A stretch of 64,000 nucleotides of DNA from Conus ventricosus (Eukaryota; Mollusca; Gastropoda; Neogastropoda; Conidae), in contig CM031600.1 in the NCBI GenBank assembly GCA_018398815.1, positions 57,406,529 through 57,470,528 of the forward strand, written 5' to 3'. Under the pieces are notes generated by a model. That model made no database searches. It was not told the DNA's origin and saw only the letters and a list, made by a program, of their open reading frames with translations. Position 1 is the stretch's first letter. The number at the start of each line of letters is the position of its first letter. A program made the translations under genes and the position numbers. Of the stretch, positions 1 to 12,580 are shown piece by piece.

Positions 1-1080
1 ACAAAGGTTTGTGTACATGTGATTGGGCCAATTGGCATTTATATGCAGATGTAAAATTTTGCAAATAAAGTGATGGATTCAAAAAAAGCGTCTGTCTGTG
101 TATTCTGCTTAACATCAAACAAGTTCCTTGTTAATCATAAAATTCTTTGGGACAATGTGAATATTTTTCAGTCGCAACTACTGGACATTCAATCCAAAAT
201 CGGTGTGTAATAATATGACAATTAAACACCCTATTGAAAAATGTCTGCTCTTTTTTGCTCACAAATTTATATAAAAAGTACTAGATGATGCAGGAACGAG
301 AATTCGTTAAAAAGTAATCGTTGAAAGTAATTTATGTTGCAATCAAAATATCTATTTTCCTGAGATTATTTCAGTTTTCAAATAATATAACACATATTCG
401 TGCGCAACTCTATGCGATCCTCGGTGGCTAAATCCTCCCATACTATCCTTGGGACGAAAGAAAAGTCGAAATTTCCCCAAGAACAGCAACAGGACCAACG
501 CAAGGGTCACATCAATACATTAGAATGGAACCACAGGCTGAATATTGGATATTCCATGACATCCAATCCATCTATAGGTAAGCATCATCCCAGACACAAG
601 CATGTATTATATCCACAACCAAATATTCACATTGCAACTTTCTCATCCCTTCCCCCACAGGCTCCCCATGTAACTCGATGAAATTTTTTGCAGACACATG
701 GCCAGAGCTCGCCAGCGACGTTACCTTTGTAGACCTATGCATTAGCTCTTTTATACTCAAGTCATATTCATCTTGCCGAGACCCTGACGTCTACGTATGC
801 CTCATTATTATGGCAAATACCTCCATACTGCGTAAACTTATTCTAGAAAAAAAAAAAAAAACCCGCTCTTATTTCCCTGACATACCTCCCTAAAATGTGA
901 CATTTTGTCACTTAACAGAATTAAACCCTTTAAAAAAAATTAGTAGTTATCACAGTGACAGTAATATTCGTGGGAATAAAGATAAGCACTCAACATACAG
1001 TGTATTTGAAATAGTAGACAATTCCTTTCACTTTCAAATTTTGTAACTTCCCCACTCACAGATCTTTACTAAAAATAGTA
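1..1080. other. No recognisable gene
   Basis: AT-rich sequence with short open frames only. I see no protein family, RNA gene or clear repeat. A 14-base A run lies near 847. The right edge abuts the presumed 3' end of the L1/Tx1-like LINE, so part of this may be its untranslated tail. Confidence 0.5.
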
Positions 1081-1099
1081 AGAGACCAAACACTCATGT

Positions 1100-3372
1100 G
1101 AATTTTTCAAATAAAGGTTTTAATGAATCCAGTTATTTTCGAGTTTTTGAAGTTCGATTTCACTGTTGCTATGTATCTTTCTATTGATTCGTGCCTTGGG
1201 TATTTTTTTTGATACTGAAGTGAGGATCTGGCACTTTGTTATTTGCATCTGTATATATAATTTTTAGCCAAAAGAATTATCAGATCAACTACAGTATCGG
1301 CGTTGAAGTTAAAGTCTGTTCCAAATAGTACTATACTTTCTGTGAAATATAAATTATCTACATTTGAACATTTCTCTTTCAGAAGAAATTTTTCCCGTGT
1401 TTTCAAAATTCATGTACGTATTTGCATCTCCAGAAGACATGCTCTATAGTATCTTTCTATTATTGCAGAAATTGCAGTTTTGGTTTTGTACAACTCCTAT
1501 TTCTTTCAACACCACGTTAGTTCCTATTATTCTATGTATTATTTCTTATCTGTAAAACCCTTTAAGCTTTATATCTTTAATCTGCTGAATCTTTGAGAAA
1601 CAACGTTTCCCAAAGGGATGTCTCGGTTGAGCTTTTCAGACCATTTTGTGAGCATTTTGGTTTCCAGTTATCTTTGATTAATGTTTTATTATATATCTGG
1701 GTGCCTTTTGATATAGAGCATATCTTTTCAAGGCTGCGTTGTGCTCTGCATATTGCGATCTTGAATAGTAAGTCCCAATTTTTTTAAATAATTCTTTATT
1801 GATGCTATAATCCCCTGTATGACAGAAAGTTAATCTGTATGTTATATCTTGTTCTGAATTCATTAAATGTTGAGTATTTCTCCATTATTCTTTATTAAAT
1901 CAGAAATTCTGTTTACTTTTTTTTCTGCCACCCTTTAAACTTAACGTTTTATTTCTATTTAAAGTTATCATTATAGAGAATTGGGTTTGGCTAGTACTTC
2001 CTGAGTGGTTTTGGTTTTACTTTATAAAAAAATTGTCTATAGGAGGTGAATTCATGTTGCCAAAACATATTTTCTTTATTTCTTATACACAGATAGTTTG
2101 GGAGAGTACTCTTCAATGTGTTCAATAAACGAGCAATTTTTGCACCCAAAAATTCTTTCCATCTGTGTGTAGTACTTTTAATTCGTCTTACCCATGTTAG
2201 TTTCAGTTTTGTGATAAATGCTTGTACATTGGTTATGTTCAGTCCTCCATCTCTTATATCCTTAAAAGCTGTTTTCGGCTAATCTTGTCTTGCTTCTTGT
2301 TCCAACAAACCCAAAAACTAGTCTTTTTAGTTCTTTATATAGGGATCCGGAGGGTTTGGCAAAAGAAGCCAGAGATGCGTTAATTTGGACAAGATTTTGC
2401 GATTTGAGTACTGCGATTCTCCCGAGAGGGTGATTATTCTTTTCAGCCAGGTTTTGAATAATGCTTTTACTTCAATCATCTTTTCTTTGTAGTTTCTTTT
2501 TTTTTATGTCTATTAGATCATTAGTAAACCATTTTTCTAGTATTTTGAATTCTTTAGGATTCCCATTCATGTTTAGGTTTTTGCTATATTTTACTGTGCT
2601 ATTTTTATTACTCCCAACCATATGATCTGCGTTTTTTTTTTTATTGAACAATCCAGACGTTTTACCAAATTTTCTAAAATTTGAGTTGACTTTTCAAAGG
2701 ATATTCTGTCTCCACTATCATTAGTTGAGTGTCATCTGCAATTGTGTTATTTTGTATTCACTTTCCCTATTTGGATTCCTTTTATGTTTTTTTTTCTTTG
2801 ATTTATAATAGATAATATTTCTGCACATAGTACAAAAATGTATGGTGACATTGGGTCGCCTTGACGACACCATCTCTCTATATAAAGACCATGGTGGGCT
2901 TTGTCCATTGCAAAACTGGTTGATTTAAAATATTGTTTATAAAAAAACAACTAAAATATATCCATCTACCAATCCTTGAAGTCCCAAATGCTTTAATAAC
3001 TTTGAAACATAAAATTCCAATCTAATGATCAAACGCTTTTTCCAAAATCTAGATTTATCAACATTCCGTTTTGTTTTGTGGTTCAGATTGATTGATCCAT
3101 ATCATAGGATAAGCTGACATTGATTCCCATGTATCTTTTTGGAATAAAATCCGGTCCTGATCTTCGCTAATTACAGATGGAGTATTCTTTTACTCTGTTT
3201 TGCAATGCATGTTGATCCTATTTTATAGATAACATTAGCCAGGAAATAGTTCTCCCAATCATATGTGTTTCTTTGGGTTTACCTGGTTTGGTTATACAGA
3301 TAATCATAAACCTTCGTTCTGTACATTTAGAAAGTTTCTCCCACTTTAAAACTCTCATTCAAGGCTCTACAA
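1100..3372 (-). mobile_element. L1/Tx1-like LINE, RT and C-terminal part
   Basis: Read on the minus strand, this holds the second half of a non-LTR reverse transcriptase. Near 2870 the frame reads CRQGDPMSPYIF, followed by AEILSIINQRKKNIKGIQI, the palm block of L1/Tx1-type RTs. Upstream of it (3060-3370) is the finger region, and near 2730 a degraded version of the catalytic aspartate motif. The 1100-2450 part reads as the C-terminal domain, with pieces such as NLVQINASLASFAKPS and EHVFWRCKYVHEFWK. There are many frameshifts and stops, so it cannot encode a working enzyme as written. Its missing N-terminal half is at 9438-11150, separated by another LINE. Clade assignment (L1 or Tx1) is by motif memory, not phylogeny. 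Confidence 0.8.
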
Positions 3373-3599
3373 CTAGAAAAGATATAAGATAATTTCTTAT
3401 AAGCCCACCGAACCGCAGAGGGCCACATCAGGGCAGTCAACCACGTTAAAAGCACACACCAGTCATTTAAAATAAAAAAAAAAAAAAACTTTCACACAAC
3501 TCGTTAAATGACATCGTGTATCAAACGAACCAGAAACTTTGTTAAAAATCCTTTCCATCGAAAAATCGCAAATCGAATGAAAAATGTTCATTTCTCTCT

Positions 3600-6500
3600 C
3601 AAAACCTCAAGGATCACAGTTCCCCCCAGGCGGACATCCCTGACAGGGATTCTTCATGGACTCCGCCGTACAATGTTTGTGTCTCACATCGTGGCAAGTC
3701 CCAACACTCTAAAAGATCATGTATCATTGTGAGTGGTGCATGAACATGGGAATGCAACCACGAGCTTCTTTCACTCTTTAAAAGGTTAGAATTGGTAAAA
3801 AAATACGAATGGCCGGTGTGGCAGCCAGGCTACAGAACCGTTTCCATCTTACGACCACCCGACTGGAGATGGGAGGAAGTCTTAAGTTTGGACGGATCTG
3901 AAAGAGTATGGTTATTCGTCTGTGTTTTCCAAACCTCCTGCCAGAGGTCTCTCACAAAAATCGTTAATTTTGGGTTTCACATCTGAGGTCAGGGGATATT
4001 AAGTGTTGACAGTTTCTCTCTGTGGCGTTCTTGCTATACGATCAACAATTTCGTTCCCCAGCCGATGCCAACATGGCAGGTAACCCAAGCAAGAGTAATG
4101 TTGTAACCGTCCCTTCACTTGCTAAAAAGTTCAAAAAAAAGTTAAAAGTCTGGATGCTGAAGTTGCGGCAAGCTTTGGCCTCCAAGCAGACAGCGAATCC
4201 CGACAGAACCAGAAAGTCCCTCCCACGAAGAATGGGAGATTACTTCAAAGCAGTACTAGAGCAGTAAGTTCACAGCAGAATAACAGAGCAACTGAATGTA
4301 AATGTTCCAACAATATCTGAGAAGGAGCCCCAAGGTGTAGTAGCTGCACATGCCACTCCAACCTCAGACTATGGAACCGTCCCAGCAAGAAAAACTTTTT
4401 GATAGGATGAATTTGGAACAGAGCTCGGCATACAAAGCCTTGTTACGCCAAGAGCAGCTAGACCATTACGGAAAGCTTGCAGAGATCAAAACGAATCTCT
4501 GAGAGTGAAAAAGTCCATGGCGTTTGATCCGGAAACTTGGAAAAATCGGAAACTCCTCCCAGGTCTATACTCTTGCATTCCGCACGTGAGGCTGATACTA
4601 AGCCCAAACGGCGGAATACATTTCGGGTAGTTCAAACTTACTTTGGAACGGAGGGTCAAAAACACAGTCATAGCAGGATTCTGCGGTTCTGAGAACAGTC
4701 GGATGTAATAATACAAAGACAGTTTCACCTGCGTTTGGACAGTGAAGGATTCACCTGCCTCTGCGTACAGGCGTACACAGTGGTGGTGCGGAACGCTCCA
4801 AGACAGAGACGAAGCCCTTGATGGTGGATCGGGTCCAAGCGTTTGAGGTAAAGATGATCTTGCGGAGCCGTACACTGCACAACCGTAGTCCATATTGGAA
4901 CGGACCAGGGCTCTGAGAGTCAAAAATTGTCTATCAGCGCCCAGTCGGTGTTGCTACGACCCCAGAATATTCAGTGCCTTTTGGCAAGCAGTTTTGAGGT
5001 TTTTTAATATGGCCTGAGAAATTAAGTTTTTGTCCAAAAATGACTCCCCAGAATTTTGGCCTCTTTTAACAGCTGGAATTGGGAGATTTCCTACTGAAGT
5101 TCCGGATCTGGAAAATACTGACGAAATTATGGAAGGAATACACTGGGTTTTTTGTAGGCAGAAAAGGGAAACCGTTTTCACATCCTCCGCCCACCGATTG
5201 GATTTAATCTACTCAAAGCTGAGCCGCGCTGGACACTCGGGTACAGGCTTCCAGTTTTGCGTAGACAGCAAAACTCCACAAACAATGAGCAGTCTTGAAC
5301 CCTGCGTGACTGAAAGAACATGTGTTGATCTTATACTAAAGAGGGCAGGAGATAGTATGCTCCCCTGTGAACACCCAACTCCTGCTTCGTGACAATCAGA
5401 GAGAGTGTGCCAACGCCGGACCTGAAACAGTCGTTACTGCCAAAAAATTTTTGAATAAAAGCGAAGAGACTCGAAAACCCAGATCGTGAGAGATCATGAA
5501 GTATCCCCGACTTCCAGGTGGTATCGTAGGCCTTCTCCAAGTCAAAGAAAATTGCCAGAGGGGGGGGTTTTTTGGGGGGGGGGGTTTTGGGGGGGGGTGT
5601 TTTTTTGTTTAGAGATTTCAGCATGCTGTCGTTTAAAAAAGCGTTCCTAAGTGTAATTCCAGACGAATCAAATGGTCAACTGTATCTACGATGTTTTGCG
5701 AAACCACACTGTTCTTTCGCCAAAAGGCCATCGGTTTCGAGATTCCACATGAGCCTACATTGACCATTTTTTCCATCAATTTACAGACACAGCTGGTCAA
5801 AGCTATTGGACGGTATTAGATTGGAATAGAAAGTTCATTCCCAGGTTTTGGGATGGAATAAAGAGGGTTTCCGCCAAGAGGGTGGAAAGGCAACCTGTAG
5901 TCCTCAGTGGTTGTAAACCTTAACAGGATGTTCAGACCCTTCATGCGGAAGATGTTTCATGTTGATAATGATTGTCATCTATACAGGAGAGGAATCGCTG
6001 CAAGAGAGTAAGGCAGATTTCATCGTTAAAAGTGAAAGGAAGATTGTAGTCTTCCATGTTGTCGGATTGAAAAGTTGCAGGTGATTTTTCTTTAGGGCTT
6101 TGTTTTTGACAAAAGTGACGATTTATTAAAGAGGAGGAATTCTTTTCATGGTTGAAGCAACAGAATTCATCACTGCTTTCTTTCTTTGATAAAAATCCGG
6201 AAAACATGAGATGGTTCACCGTGGGACATGTGTACTTCCCCCTTGAGTTTCTTATGATGTTCCATCCACACTTTTTTCTTAGAAGTTATTATGATGTCAG
6301 CCTGGAGCAGAAGCATCCTTCTTCCAGGGACCGACGTTTACTGATTAAAAAAGTGTGTCTTGATTTAGCACGAGTTTTGGGATGGGCTCGAGCGATTGGG
6401 ACCCCCGAAGGTCCGAATGGTATACCAGACGCTGAGCCCGTTTTCGACTATTGGAAATTTGTTGGCAATCCTGAATCAAACCAGGGAGTTTTGGCATTTG

Positions 6501-7390
6501 AAGTTTGTCCCCAGAAAGACACTGGAATCCAGGCTTTAGCACATATAATCATAGACTAAGTCAGAGATTTCTGCTGGGTCCGGAACTCTGAAGAAAGATC
6601 ATTGTCCTGGAACACCTTGGAATAGTGGCTGCACATAGATCCCAGTTATGCATTCTTATAATTGAGATTCGCTGAGAGACTAGAAAGACATGTGCCAGTT
6701 AAAACAGGTTGTAAAGGACATGGAAATGGTCACTTCCGTGCAGATCGTCATGGAACAGACCACACATAGTCCAGACCATCGAGGGGTCACAAAACCGACA
6801 AATCTAAACACAAAGTAACCTGAGGAAGAGAGGAGATAGTTGCAGACCGTCATCGACATCACAAAATCCAAGTCTGAAAGGACATCCTCATTAGCAGACC
6901 TCTGGGGAAAAAACGTACCGGCACTACCGCCAAAGAGATTGTGACCGTTAAAGTCACCCAACAGCCAAAAAAGGTCGAGGAAAGTTCTTCTAAATCAGAC
7001 TGACAAGGTCCAGACGACAAACCGGGACAGAAGGTGAGAGATAAAGGAACAGACTGTCACAGTCTTTGGAGGTAAGTGAATCTTCGCAGCTACAGCCTGA
7101 AGAGAGGTAGACAGATGCCCAGGACTATACAACAAAGTTATGTGTAGGAGAAGGGCAACACCGCCCGACAGTCCCAACGTGGATGGTTGTGGCAGGATTC
7201 GAAAGAAGTATTAAAGCCAGAAAAGTAAAGGTCTTCTGGCTCTGAATTTTGAGTTCATGAAGAGCCACGACGGAAGGTTTTTTAGAGACTGACACAGAAT
7301 CTGCAGCTCCTCGAAGTTGGAATTTAGACTCACGGAATTCCAATGGAATATTGTACTATCCATGGTGCCGAGGCGAAAAGGAAGAAATCA
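3600..7390 (-). pseudogene. LINE ORF2: endonuclease, reverse transcriptase, RNase H
   Basis: The polyprotein that nicks target DNA and reverse-transcribes the element RNA. Reading right to left on the minus strand: an APE-type endonuclease (about 7340-6680) with AVVALHELK-type and GDFNGHN motifs; an RT palm domain with FFDLEKAYDTTWK near 5540 and a YRPIALTSCVCKLMEKM finger block near 5800; the RT thumb region with LVRSNMDYGCAVYGSARSS near 4880; then a degraded RNase H (about 4400-4050) whose SDSLSA-like piece is still visible; and a tail near 3900 with WQEVWKTQTNN. At least a dozen frame changes and stops break it. The order fits I-clade LINEs. A G-run at 5559-5597 interrupts the RT and may be a sequencing artefact. 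Confidence 0.75.
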
Positions 7391-7459
7391 GGTCATCTCC
7401 CTTCAAAACGTCCGCATCTAATGGAGTCGAATTTATTAGTTAAATTCACTGGACTGTGG

Positions 7460-8560
7460 TGGTCTTGGACTGCTGCAGACTTGCCCCAGGTGACAAAGAA
7501 GCCTGGAGTTTGAATGGATGGAGGTCCTGGATTTGGAGATTGGTGAGGTTTCTTCCCATCTCCACCATCTCCACACAGGTAGAACTCCCTTGCCCGCACG
7601 GGCACTGACCGAGGAATTCGAGTTCGGGTGCTGGTTTTTTAATCTGCCGCAGCAGCGATGTTGTAGACTGCTGGGCAAGTCGATCTGAGGGTGGCGGATT
7701 ATCTTGCCATCCCCCATGGCATTCACTGCGGGTTGGGAGTGGTGGACCTGCTTCCACCAGAGCTGACAGTTCTTCCTTGCAGTGTCTTTGAAAAGATAAT
7801 CATCATCTGGCAGCAGACTGACCGAGTGGAAATTTCTTTACCGCCGAACATATGAAGATCTGTGGCCGTCTGACTGCCCACAACCTGCTTGCGGGCTTTC
7901 AAAAAGGAGATCTTCATTTCTGTCTTGAACTCTTTGTATGCAGATTCCTTCATCCACAAGGACAATTTCCCGGGAAGAGGAGGTATGGTCGCCACCGGCA
8001 GTTTGCACAATGTGCCGGATCATTACACGGCCCCTCATGTTTGCCTTGCATGCCAATACCGCACACCTCCTGCCCAGAACAGCGGTCTCTGACATGGCCA
8101 AACCTCTGCATTCTGAAACACACTTAACGGGATTGGCACCTAGAGCAGAACATTAACATTTAGGTATGCCGACTTTGATGAAGCGGAGGCAGCACAGGTT
8201 GCAGAACGTCAGAAAGAAGGGTGTTGGTTCCACTCTCTCTGAACCTTGCTTTTACCGTCACCCTGCGCAACCTTTCTCCGTCCACCTTGGACGCCAGTTT
8301 CCGTCTTGATTCTGCCTCAGAGACCCCCTGATAGATCCTCAGCAGCGAATCAACACCTTTTGACGAAATTTAAACTGGTTATGAGGAGTCACCACTGATC
8401 ACCCTGTCCACAAAATCTTGTTGCCTCACATTGTCAGATTGCTTTTTAGAACGACATTGAATTAGAAATACCATTCCAACCATTTGACTGACTGAGGGTC
8501 ACCTGCTAGACCTTGAAAGCCTTTTGGATGGCAAAAGGGCTCAGAGATGGAAGTGGTCCA
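7460..8560 (-). pseudogene. LINE ORF1, gag-like zinc-knuckle protein
   Basis: RNA-binding ORF1 of the I-clade LINE. On the minus strand the N-terminal part (about 8540-8250) carries GFQGLAGDPQSVKWLEW and PHNQFKFRQKVLIRC. Then come Cys/His clusters typical of CCHC knuckles at about 8150-7940, spread over two frames (for example HVRDRCSGQEVC and DPAHCANC). The following piece reads SAYKEFKTEMKISFLKARK, the conserved region just after the knuckles in this ORF1 family. It lies immediately upstream of the endonuclease, as expected. Frameshifted in several places. Confidence 0.65.
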
Positions 8561-9437
8561 TTTCCTGCTTCCGTCCCTTCCATCACGACCAGAACCCAGA
8601 AACCTGTCTTCTGTCGTACCTCAGTATCAAATCGCAGTCCTGTTTGAAAGTCCAACTGAAAAAGGGGATGCCGCCTTCCTCTTCCCTTTTGGGGGTATTT
8701 TTTTGAAAAAAGCCCATGTGACTTTTATTATGATTTCATTCCCTCCCTTACCCACCCACCTTGGAGTCCAACTAAGGGCCAGGCCCAGAATCACTGTCTT
8801 GACCCCTTCCAGCCTTCAGAGAGATATACAACAGACAAAAACCCTACCAACCCTATCCCCCCGATCAAGCCACCTCCCGGAACAGAGAGCTGAGCACAAC
8901 AGGGTATTCTTGGCCGCCGGAGAAAATGCCTGTTTTGACCCAGCCCCAAGAAGGGGAGCCCGGATAAGTACCAACCCGGGTCAAGTGTACACCCTGTCTA
9001 GGAGAGGTCCGAGCCATAGTGATGTGTTGAGAGCGCAGGCCCTCTCAATCACCAGGATCTCATCCCCCTCGACACAGGTCGCACCGCACTTCCCAACGCG
9101 GCGGATCTTAAGGAGACCCCAGAGAGAAAAAGAGATGTGGAAAAGAAGACTTGGAAGGGAGACTAAGAAGAACAAGTACCGTTAAGAAAGGCCGAAGACA
9201 GAATAGGAAAAATGTGGTTACTATATTCTGTGGCCCTCACCCCTAACCATTCTGACATGGAGACCTACCATGGGCATCAATTCCAACCATACTTAATGCC
9301 TGGGCAGTCAGGCACTTGGGCTATACAGGCCTACAGTGTTCACACTAACCATCTAGCCGAGTTTGATGCCCCCGCAGCAAAAGCCTAAAAGATCACAGGA
9401 GCACGCAAGCCTCCGACCACGGCAAGCGTTGCAACCC
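8561..9437. other. Presumed 5' untranslated part of the I-clade LINE
   Basis: No protein family is seen on either strand. A 212-residue plus-strand open frame at 8547-9185 is Pro/Arg/Ser-rich without a domain and lies opposite the LINE, so I treat it as chance. Base composition matches the LINE to its left rather than the AT-rich sequence to its right. Confidence 0.4.
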
Positions 9438-11150
9438 CCGGAGGGTCTTACACAAGAAAGCCAATACTTTTTCCAAAAGGACTTAAAAAACTCAGCCTCC
9501 ATACCCATTGTTCCTGACTTTTTCCATCCTATCATATTTTTTCAATGCCATGCCCGTTCCTCCAGTGTTATTATACCTCTAAAGATCTACTTTCATCCAC
9601 TGTTATTTTTGGTACCTCTTTAACTAAATCTCAATATTGAGTTGGTTCCAAATCTCTTTTTTATATAATATTTTCATAGAATCTTTAACTTCTTCTTTTA
9701 TTCCATCTGTATGTTCTATTATTTTGCCCTTGATTGTTTATCAATTTTGTTATTTGCTTGCTAACAAAATTACGTTTTCAAGATAACAGAAATACTTTGG
9801 TAATTTTTTTCTCCTTCTGCCACCCATTCTTGCATAGATCTTAGTAGTACCCCATTCATATTTTTTCTCTTACAAAGTCAACTCCTGATTGTATTCTTCA
9901 AGTATCTTCATGTCTTGTTCTGTTTTGTGTTCTTTTTTCTCAATATCCTTTTATGACATGCATCAATTTTATCTTCTTTCTGCTTTTGATCCTCTTTTTT
10001 CAATGTGCATATGAAAATGTTTTGGTTCTAAATTTTCATCAGCAAAAAGTCCAGAAAGGTCCAAATCAGATACTTTAAATTTTATTTCTGAGTTACCCAT
10101 CATCTTTAGTTTGGTGGTTCTTCCAGTGGGGTGGGGGGGGGGGGGGGTGGGGGGGGGGGGGGGGGGGGGGGTTTCTGTATATTCTTTTATACATTTTGTA
10201 TTTCTTCATTAATATATCCACAAATTTTTATCTTTAAGTAGGGAGGTATTAAACTTCCAAAAACTATTTTGTTTTTACATTCTTTTCTGAATTTAAGTTT
10301 TAGGATATATAATAATGATCAGTATCTATTAGCCTGGAAAAGAATGTATCTCCTGTAACATATGCAAAGAACCATATCAGGTAATCCGACAGTATAAAGA
10401 AAACTATTCTGACTTGTTGAAAGAGGGTAGGTCTTCTCCATGTATATCTCCTACTGTCTGGAATGTTCTCCTCCATATATCTGTTTTAAAACAAGCACTG
10501 ACATCATTTCCAATCTACTGCTTTCCTTACTTTGTGTTATTAACATGTTCATATTAGTTAAACAATCTATTTCATGTTCTAAGGCCATATAAAATCTCCA
10601 ACTATAAAATTATAACATTTGTTGTTTTTGTAATCTTTTATTCTCTGTATAGATCTTCATAAACACAGGGTCAACTTTATTAGGACCATATACACTTACT
10701 AATAATAGTTCTTTTTCCATAGCTGCAACAGGATATAATAATGAAATTACCATTTATATCTGATTCAACATTATATAATCTAATTTCTCAAGTTATTATT
10801 AAATAGCACTGGCTATTCTCCTGGCATTTGAAAGTATGTGAAGAAAAGAACCACAAGTATAACCGCAATTCTGATTTTATATAGTTTTTCCATTTGTTTT
10901 TTCAAAATGTGTGTCTTGTAAACAGTAAATAGAAATTATTTTCCTCAAATTAAGTGAAAGACATCTCTCCCATTTACTGCTTAACTTCCCAGCCCCCTGA
11001 CAGTTTAATATGAAGAAATTGATATTGTATTGTTACTACAATATGTTATTTGTACCATTTTGTCATCTCGTTAGTCTACTTACTAATCAAGATCAAGTGT
11101 TCCTTGACACGCTAAAACATTTTAAAACTTCTGGCATTTTTCCATTATAT
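9438..11150 (-). mobile_element. L1/Tx1-like LINE, endonuclease and linker part
   Basis: N-terminal half of the LINE whose RT half is at 1100-3372. On the minus strand from about 11070: THFEKTNGKTI, then VYGPNKVDPVFMK near 10660 and the endonuclease C-terminal blocks RYTWRRPT (about 10440) and TDHYYIS (about 10310). The linker region follows with EKKYEWGTTKIYARMGG near 9850. The RT starts with VPKITVDESRSLE near 9600 and SGTMGMEAEFFKSFWKK near 9500, where the I-clade LINE cuts it. Scattered stops and frameshifts are present. A 45-base G-rich run lies within it. Confidence 0.75.
10127..10171 (+). repeat. Poly-G run broken by two T
   Basis: About 42 G with only two interruptions, inside the L1/Tx1-like LINE, where homologous elements would be coding. 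It could form G-quadruplexes, or may be a basecalling artefact. Confidence 0.9.
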
Positions 11151-12546
11151 TGGTAAGTTCAGGTCATGTTTCTTGTCATTATTCTGTTCTATCAGCACAA
11201 GATCTCTTAATGAATTAACATCATTCAAAAACCTGGGCCTTTTTATTTAAAACATCAAACCAATTGAAGCAATTCCTCCAAGGAAAAAAGTCGTTTCATA
11301 TATATCCATGTGTAAACCCTTCAAACTCTTACTCTTCACGTAACAAACAAATGAGCGTTTACGAAAAAATGAATAGATCCACATCTAACAATTCCAGTGT
11401 TCTGAAACTTTTTCACGCACTTGAAAGAAAAATAAGTCTCATCAAAATTTTAGAGGCAAATATCTATGACAATGACATCCATGTAGGTCCTTCTTCTCCC
11501 CCTCCCCTCCTCTGAAATCATACCCCCCAATAAAAAAACCCCCTCATTTCTCAATAAAAACATCACAAACAAAACCATACAAATTCACCTGGATATATCA
11601 TAGATCAGATAAATTCTAACTGACAAAGGTTGCTGAAAGAAAAGGTAATATAGATATACAACCTTTAAAAAAGGAAAAATACAAATTTGTTAAATGACTA
11701 TATAGCAGTCACCCGGCGCAACCCCACCTGAGCTTTTCATCAACTTACACACGGTAAATTCCATGCATACATGATACACTCACACACGCATACCCTATAA
11801 GATATTATACCCACCAGGATATACATATACATGTACACATACATATCACACATATGTCATATTTAATGAAACTCACCTCTGCAGTGTAGATGTCAAAGAG
11901 AAAAAGGAAACTATCCTTACTTTCCCGGCCCTCCCCCTGATGTTCAGTGACTGTACTAACCCTCTGGTCATTAAAAAAAAAAAAAATAGTTCATATCATC
12001 ACAATGACGGCAGCGAAAGAAATGGGGAGGTGAGGGGGGAAGAGAGTTGAGAGAGAGAGAGAGAGAGAGAGGGGGGGTGGGAGATAGAGAGAGAGAGAGA
12101 GGAACATACAGAGAGAAAGAGAGAGAAGACCTCAGAGAGAGATTATGCAAGAACAGAGAAAGGCGAACAGAGGAGGGAGAGACAGAGAGGGCGATAGAGA
12201 AAAAGGGAGTGGATGGCGGGAGGGAAACAGTTTTGGGGGTTAAAGGTTAAAGATTAAGATAACCAGTTTAGAAAAAATGATAGCTATTGTCCAGACGTAT
12301 AAGCAAGAATCATACCACGAGCAGCGTCATTGTACATGTACAAAATGTCTCGCCCCCCCCCCCCCCCCTTTATATTTTGTTTCTTTTGCACAATTCCACA
12401 ATTCAGCCATAACTTCTCAGCACAATTCACAATCAGCAGACTCCAACATAATAGTCTTGCCATCAACCATTACTTTTATAAATGAGAACACCCTCAACTC
12501 ACAACATGGGTCTTTATAAACAATACATGGCAAAAATCAACACAGC

Positions 12547-12580
<34 letters not shown>

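Larger units (their letters stand above)
3385..9437 (-). mobile_element. I-clade LINE (with RNase H), near full length
   Basis: A roughly 6-kb minus-strand non-LTR retrotransposon with ORF1 (gag-like), endonuclease, RT and RNase H in that order. It is clearly richer in GC than the L1-like LINE around it. RNase H downstream of the RT points to the I/Nimb group of LINEs. It sits inside the RT domain of the L1/Tx1-like LINE: the host frame stops after the block SGTMGMEAEFFKSFWKKY (about 9450-9530) and resumes with ALNESFKVGE (about 3340-3372). Similar short sequences border both ends (acaactagaaa on the left, acacaagaaag on the right), a possible imperfect target-site duplication. Ends are accurate to about 20 bases. 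The 5' part (8560-9437) has no frame I recognise. Confidence 0.75.

Noticed and set aside
400..893. Two short plus-strand frames as exons of a gene at the window start
   Set aside because: A possible acceptor-like pyrimidine tract before 661 was seen, but neither protein has a motif and no further exon could be supported.
8547..9185. 212-residue plus-strand frame, the longest in the window
   Set aside because: Opposite strand of the I-clade LINE 5' region, biased Pro/Arg/Ser composition, no motif or plausible promoter.
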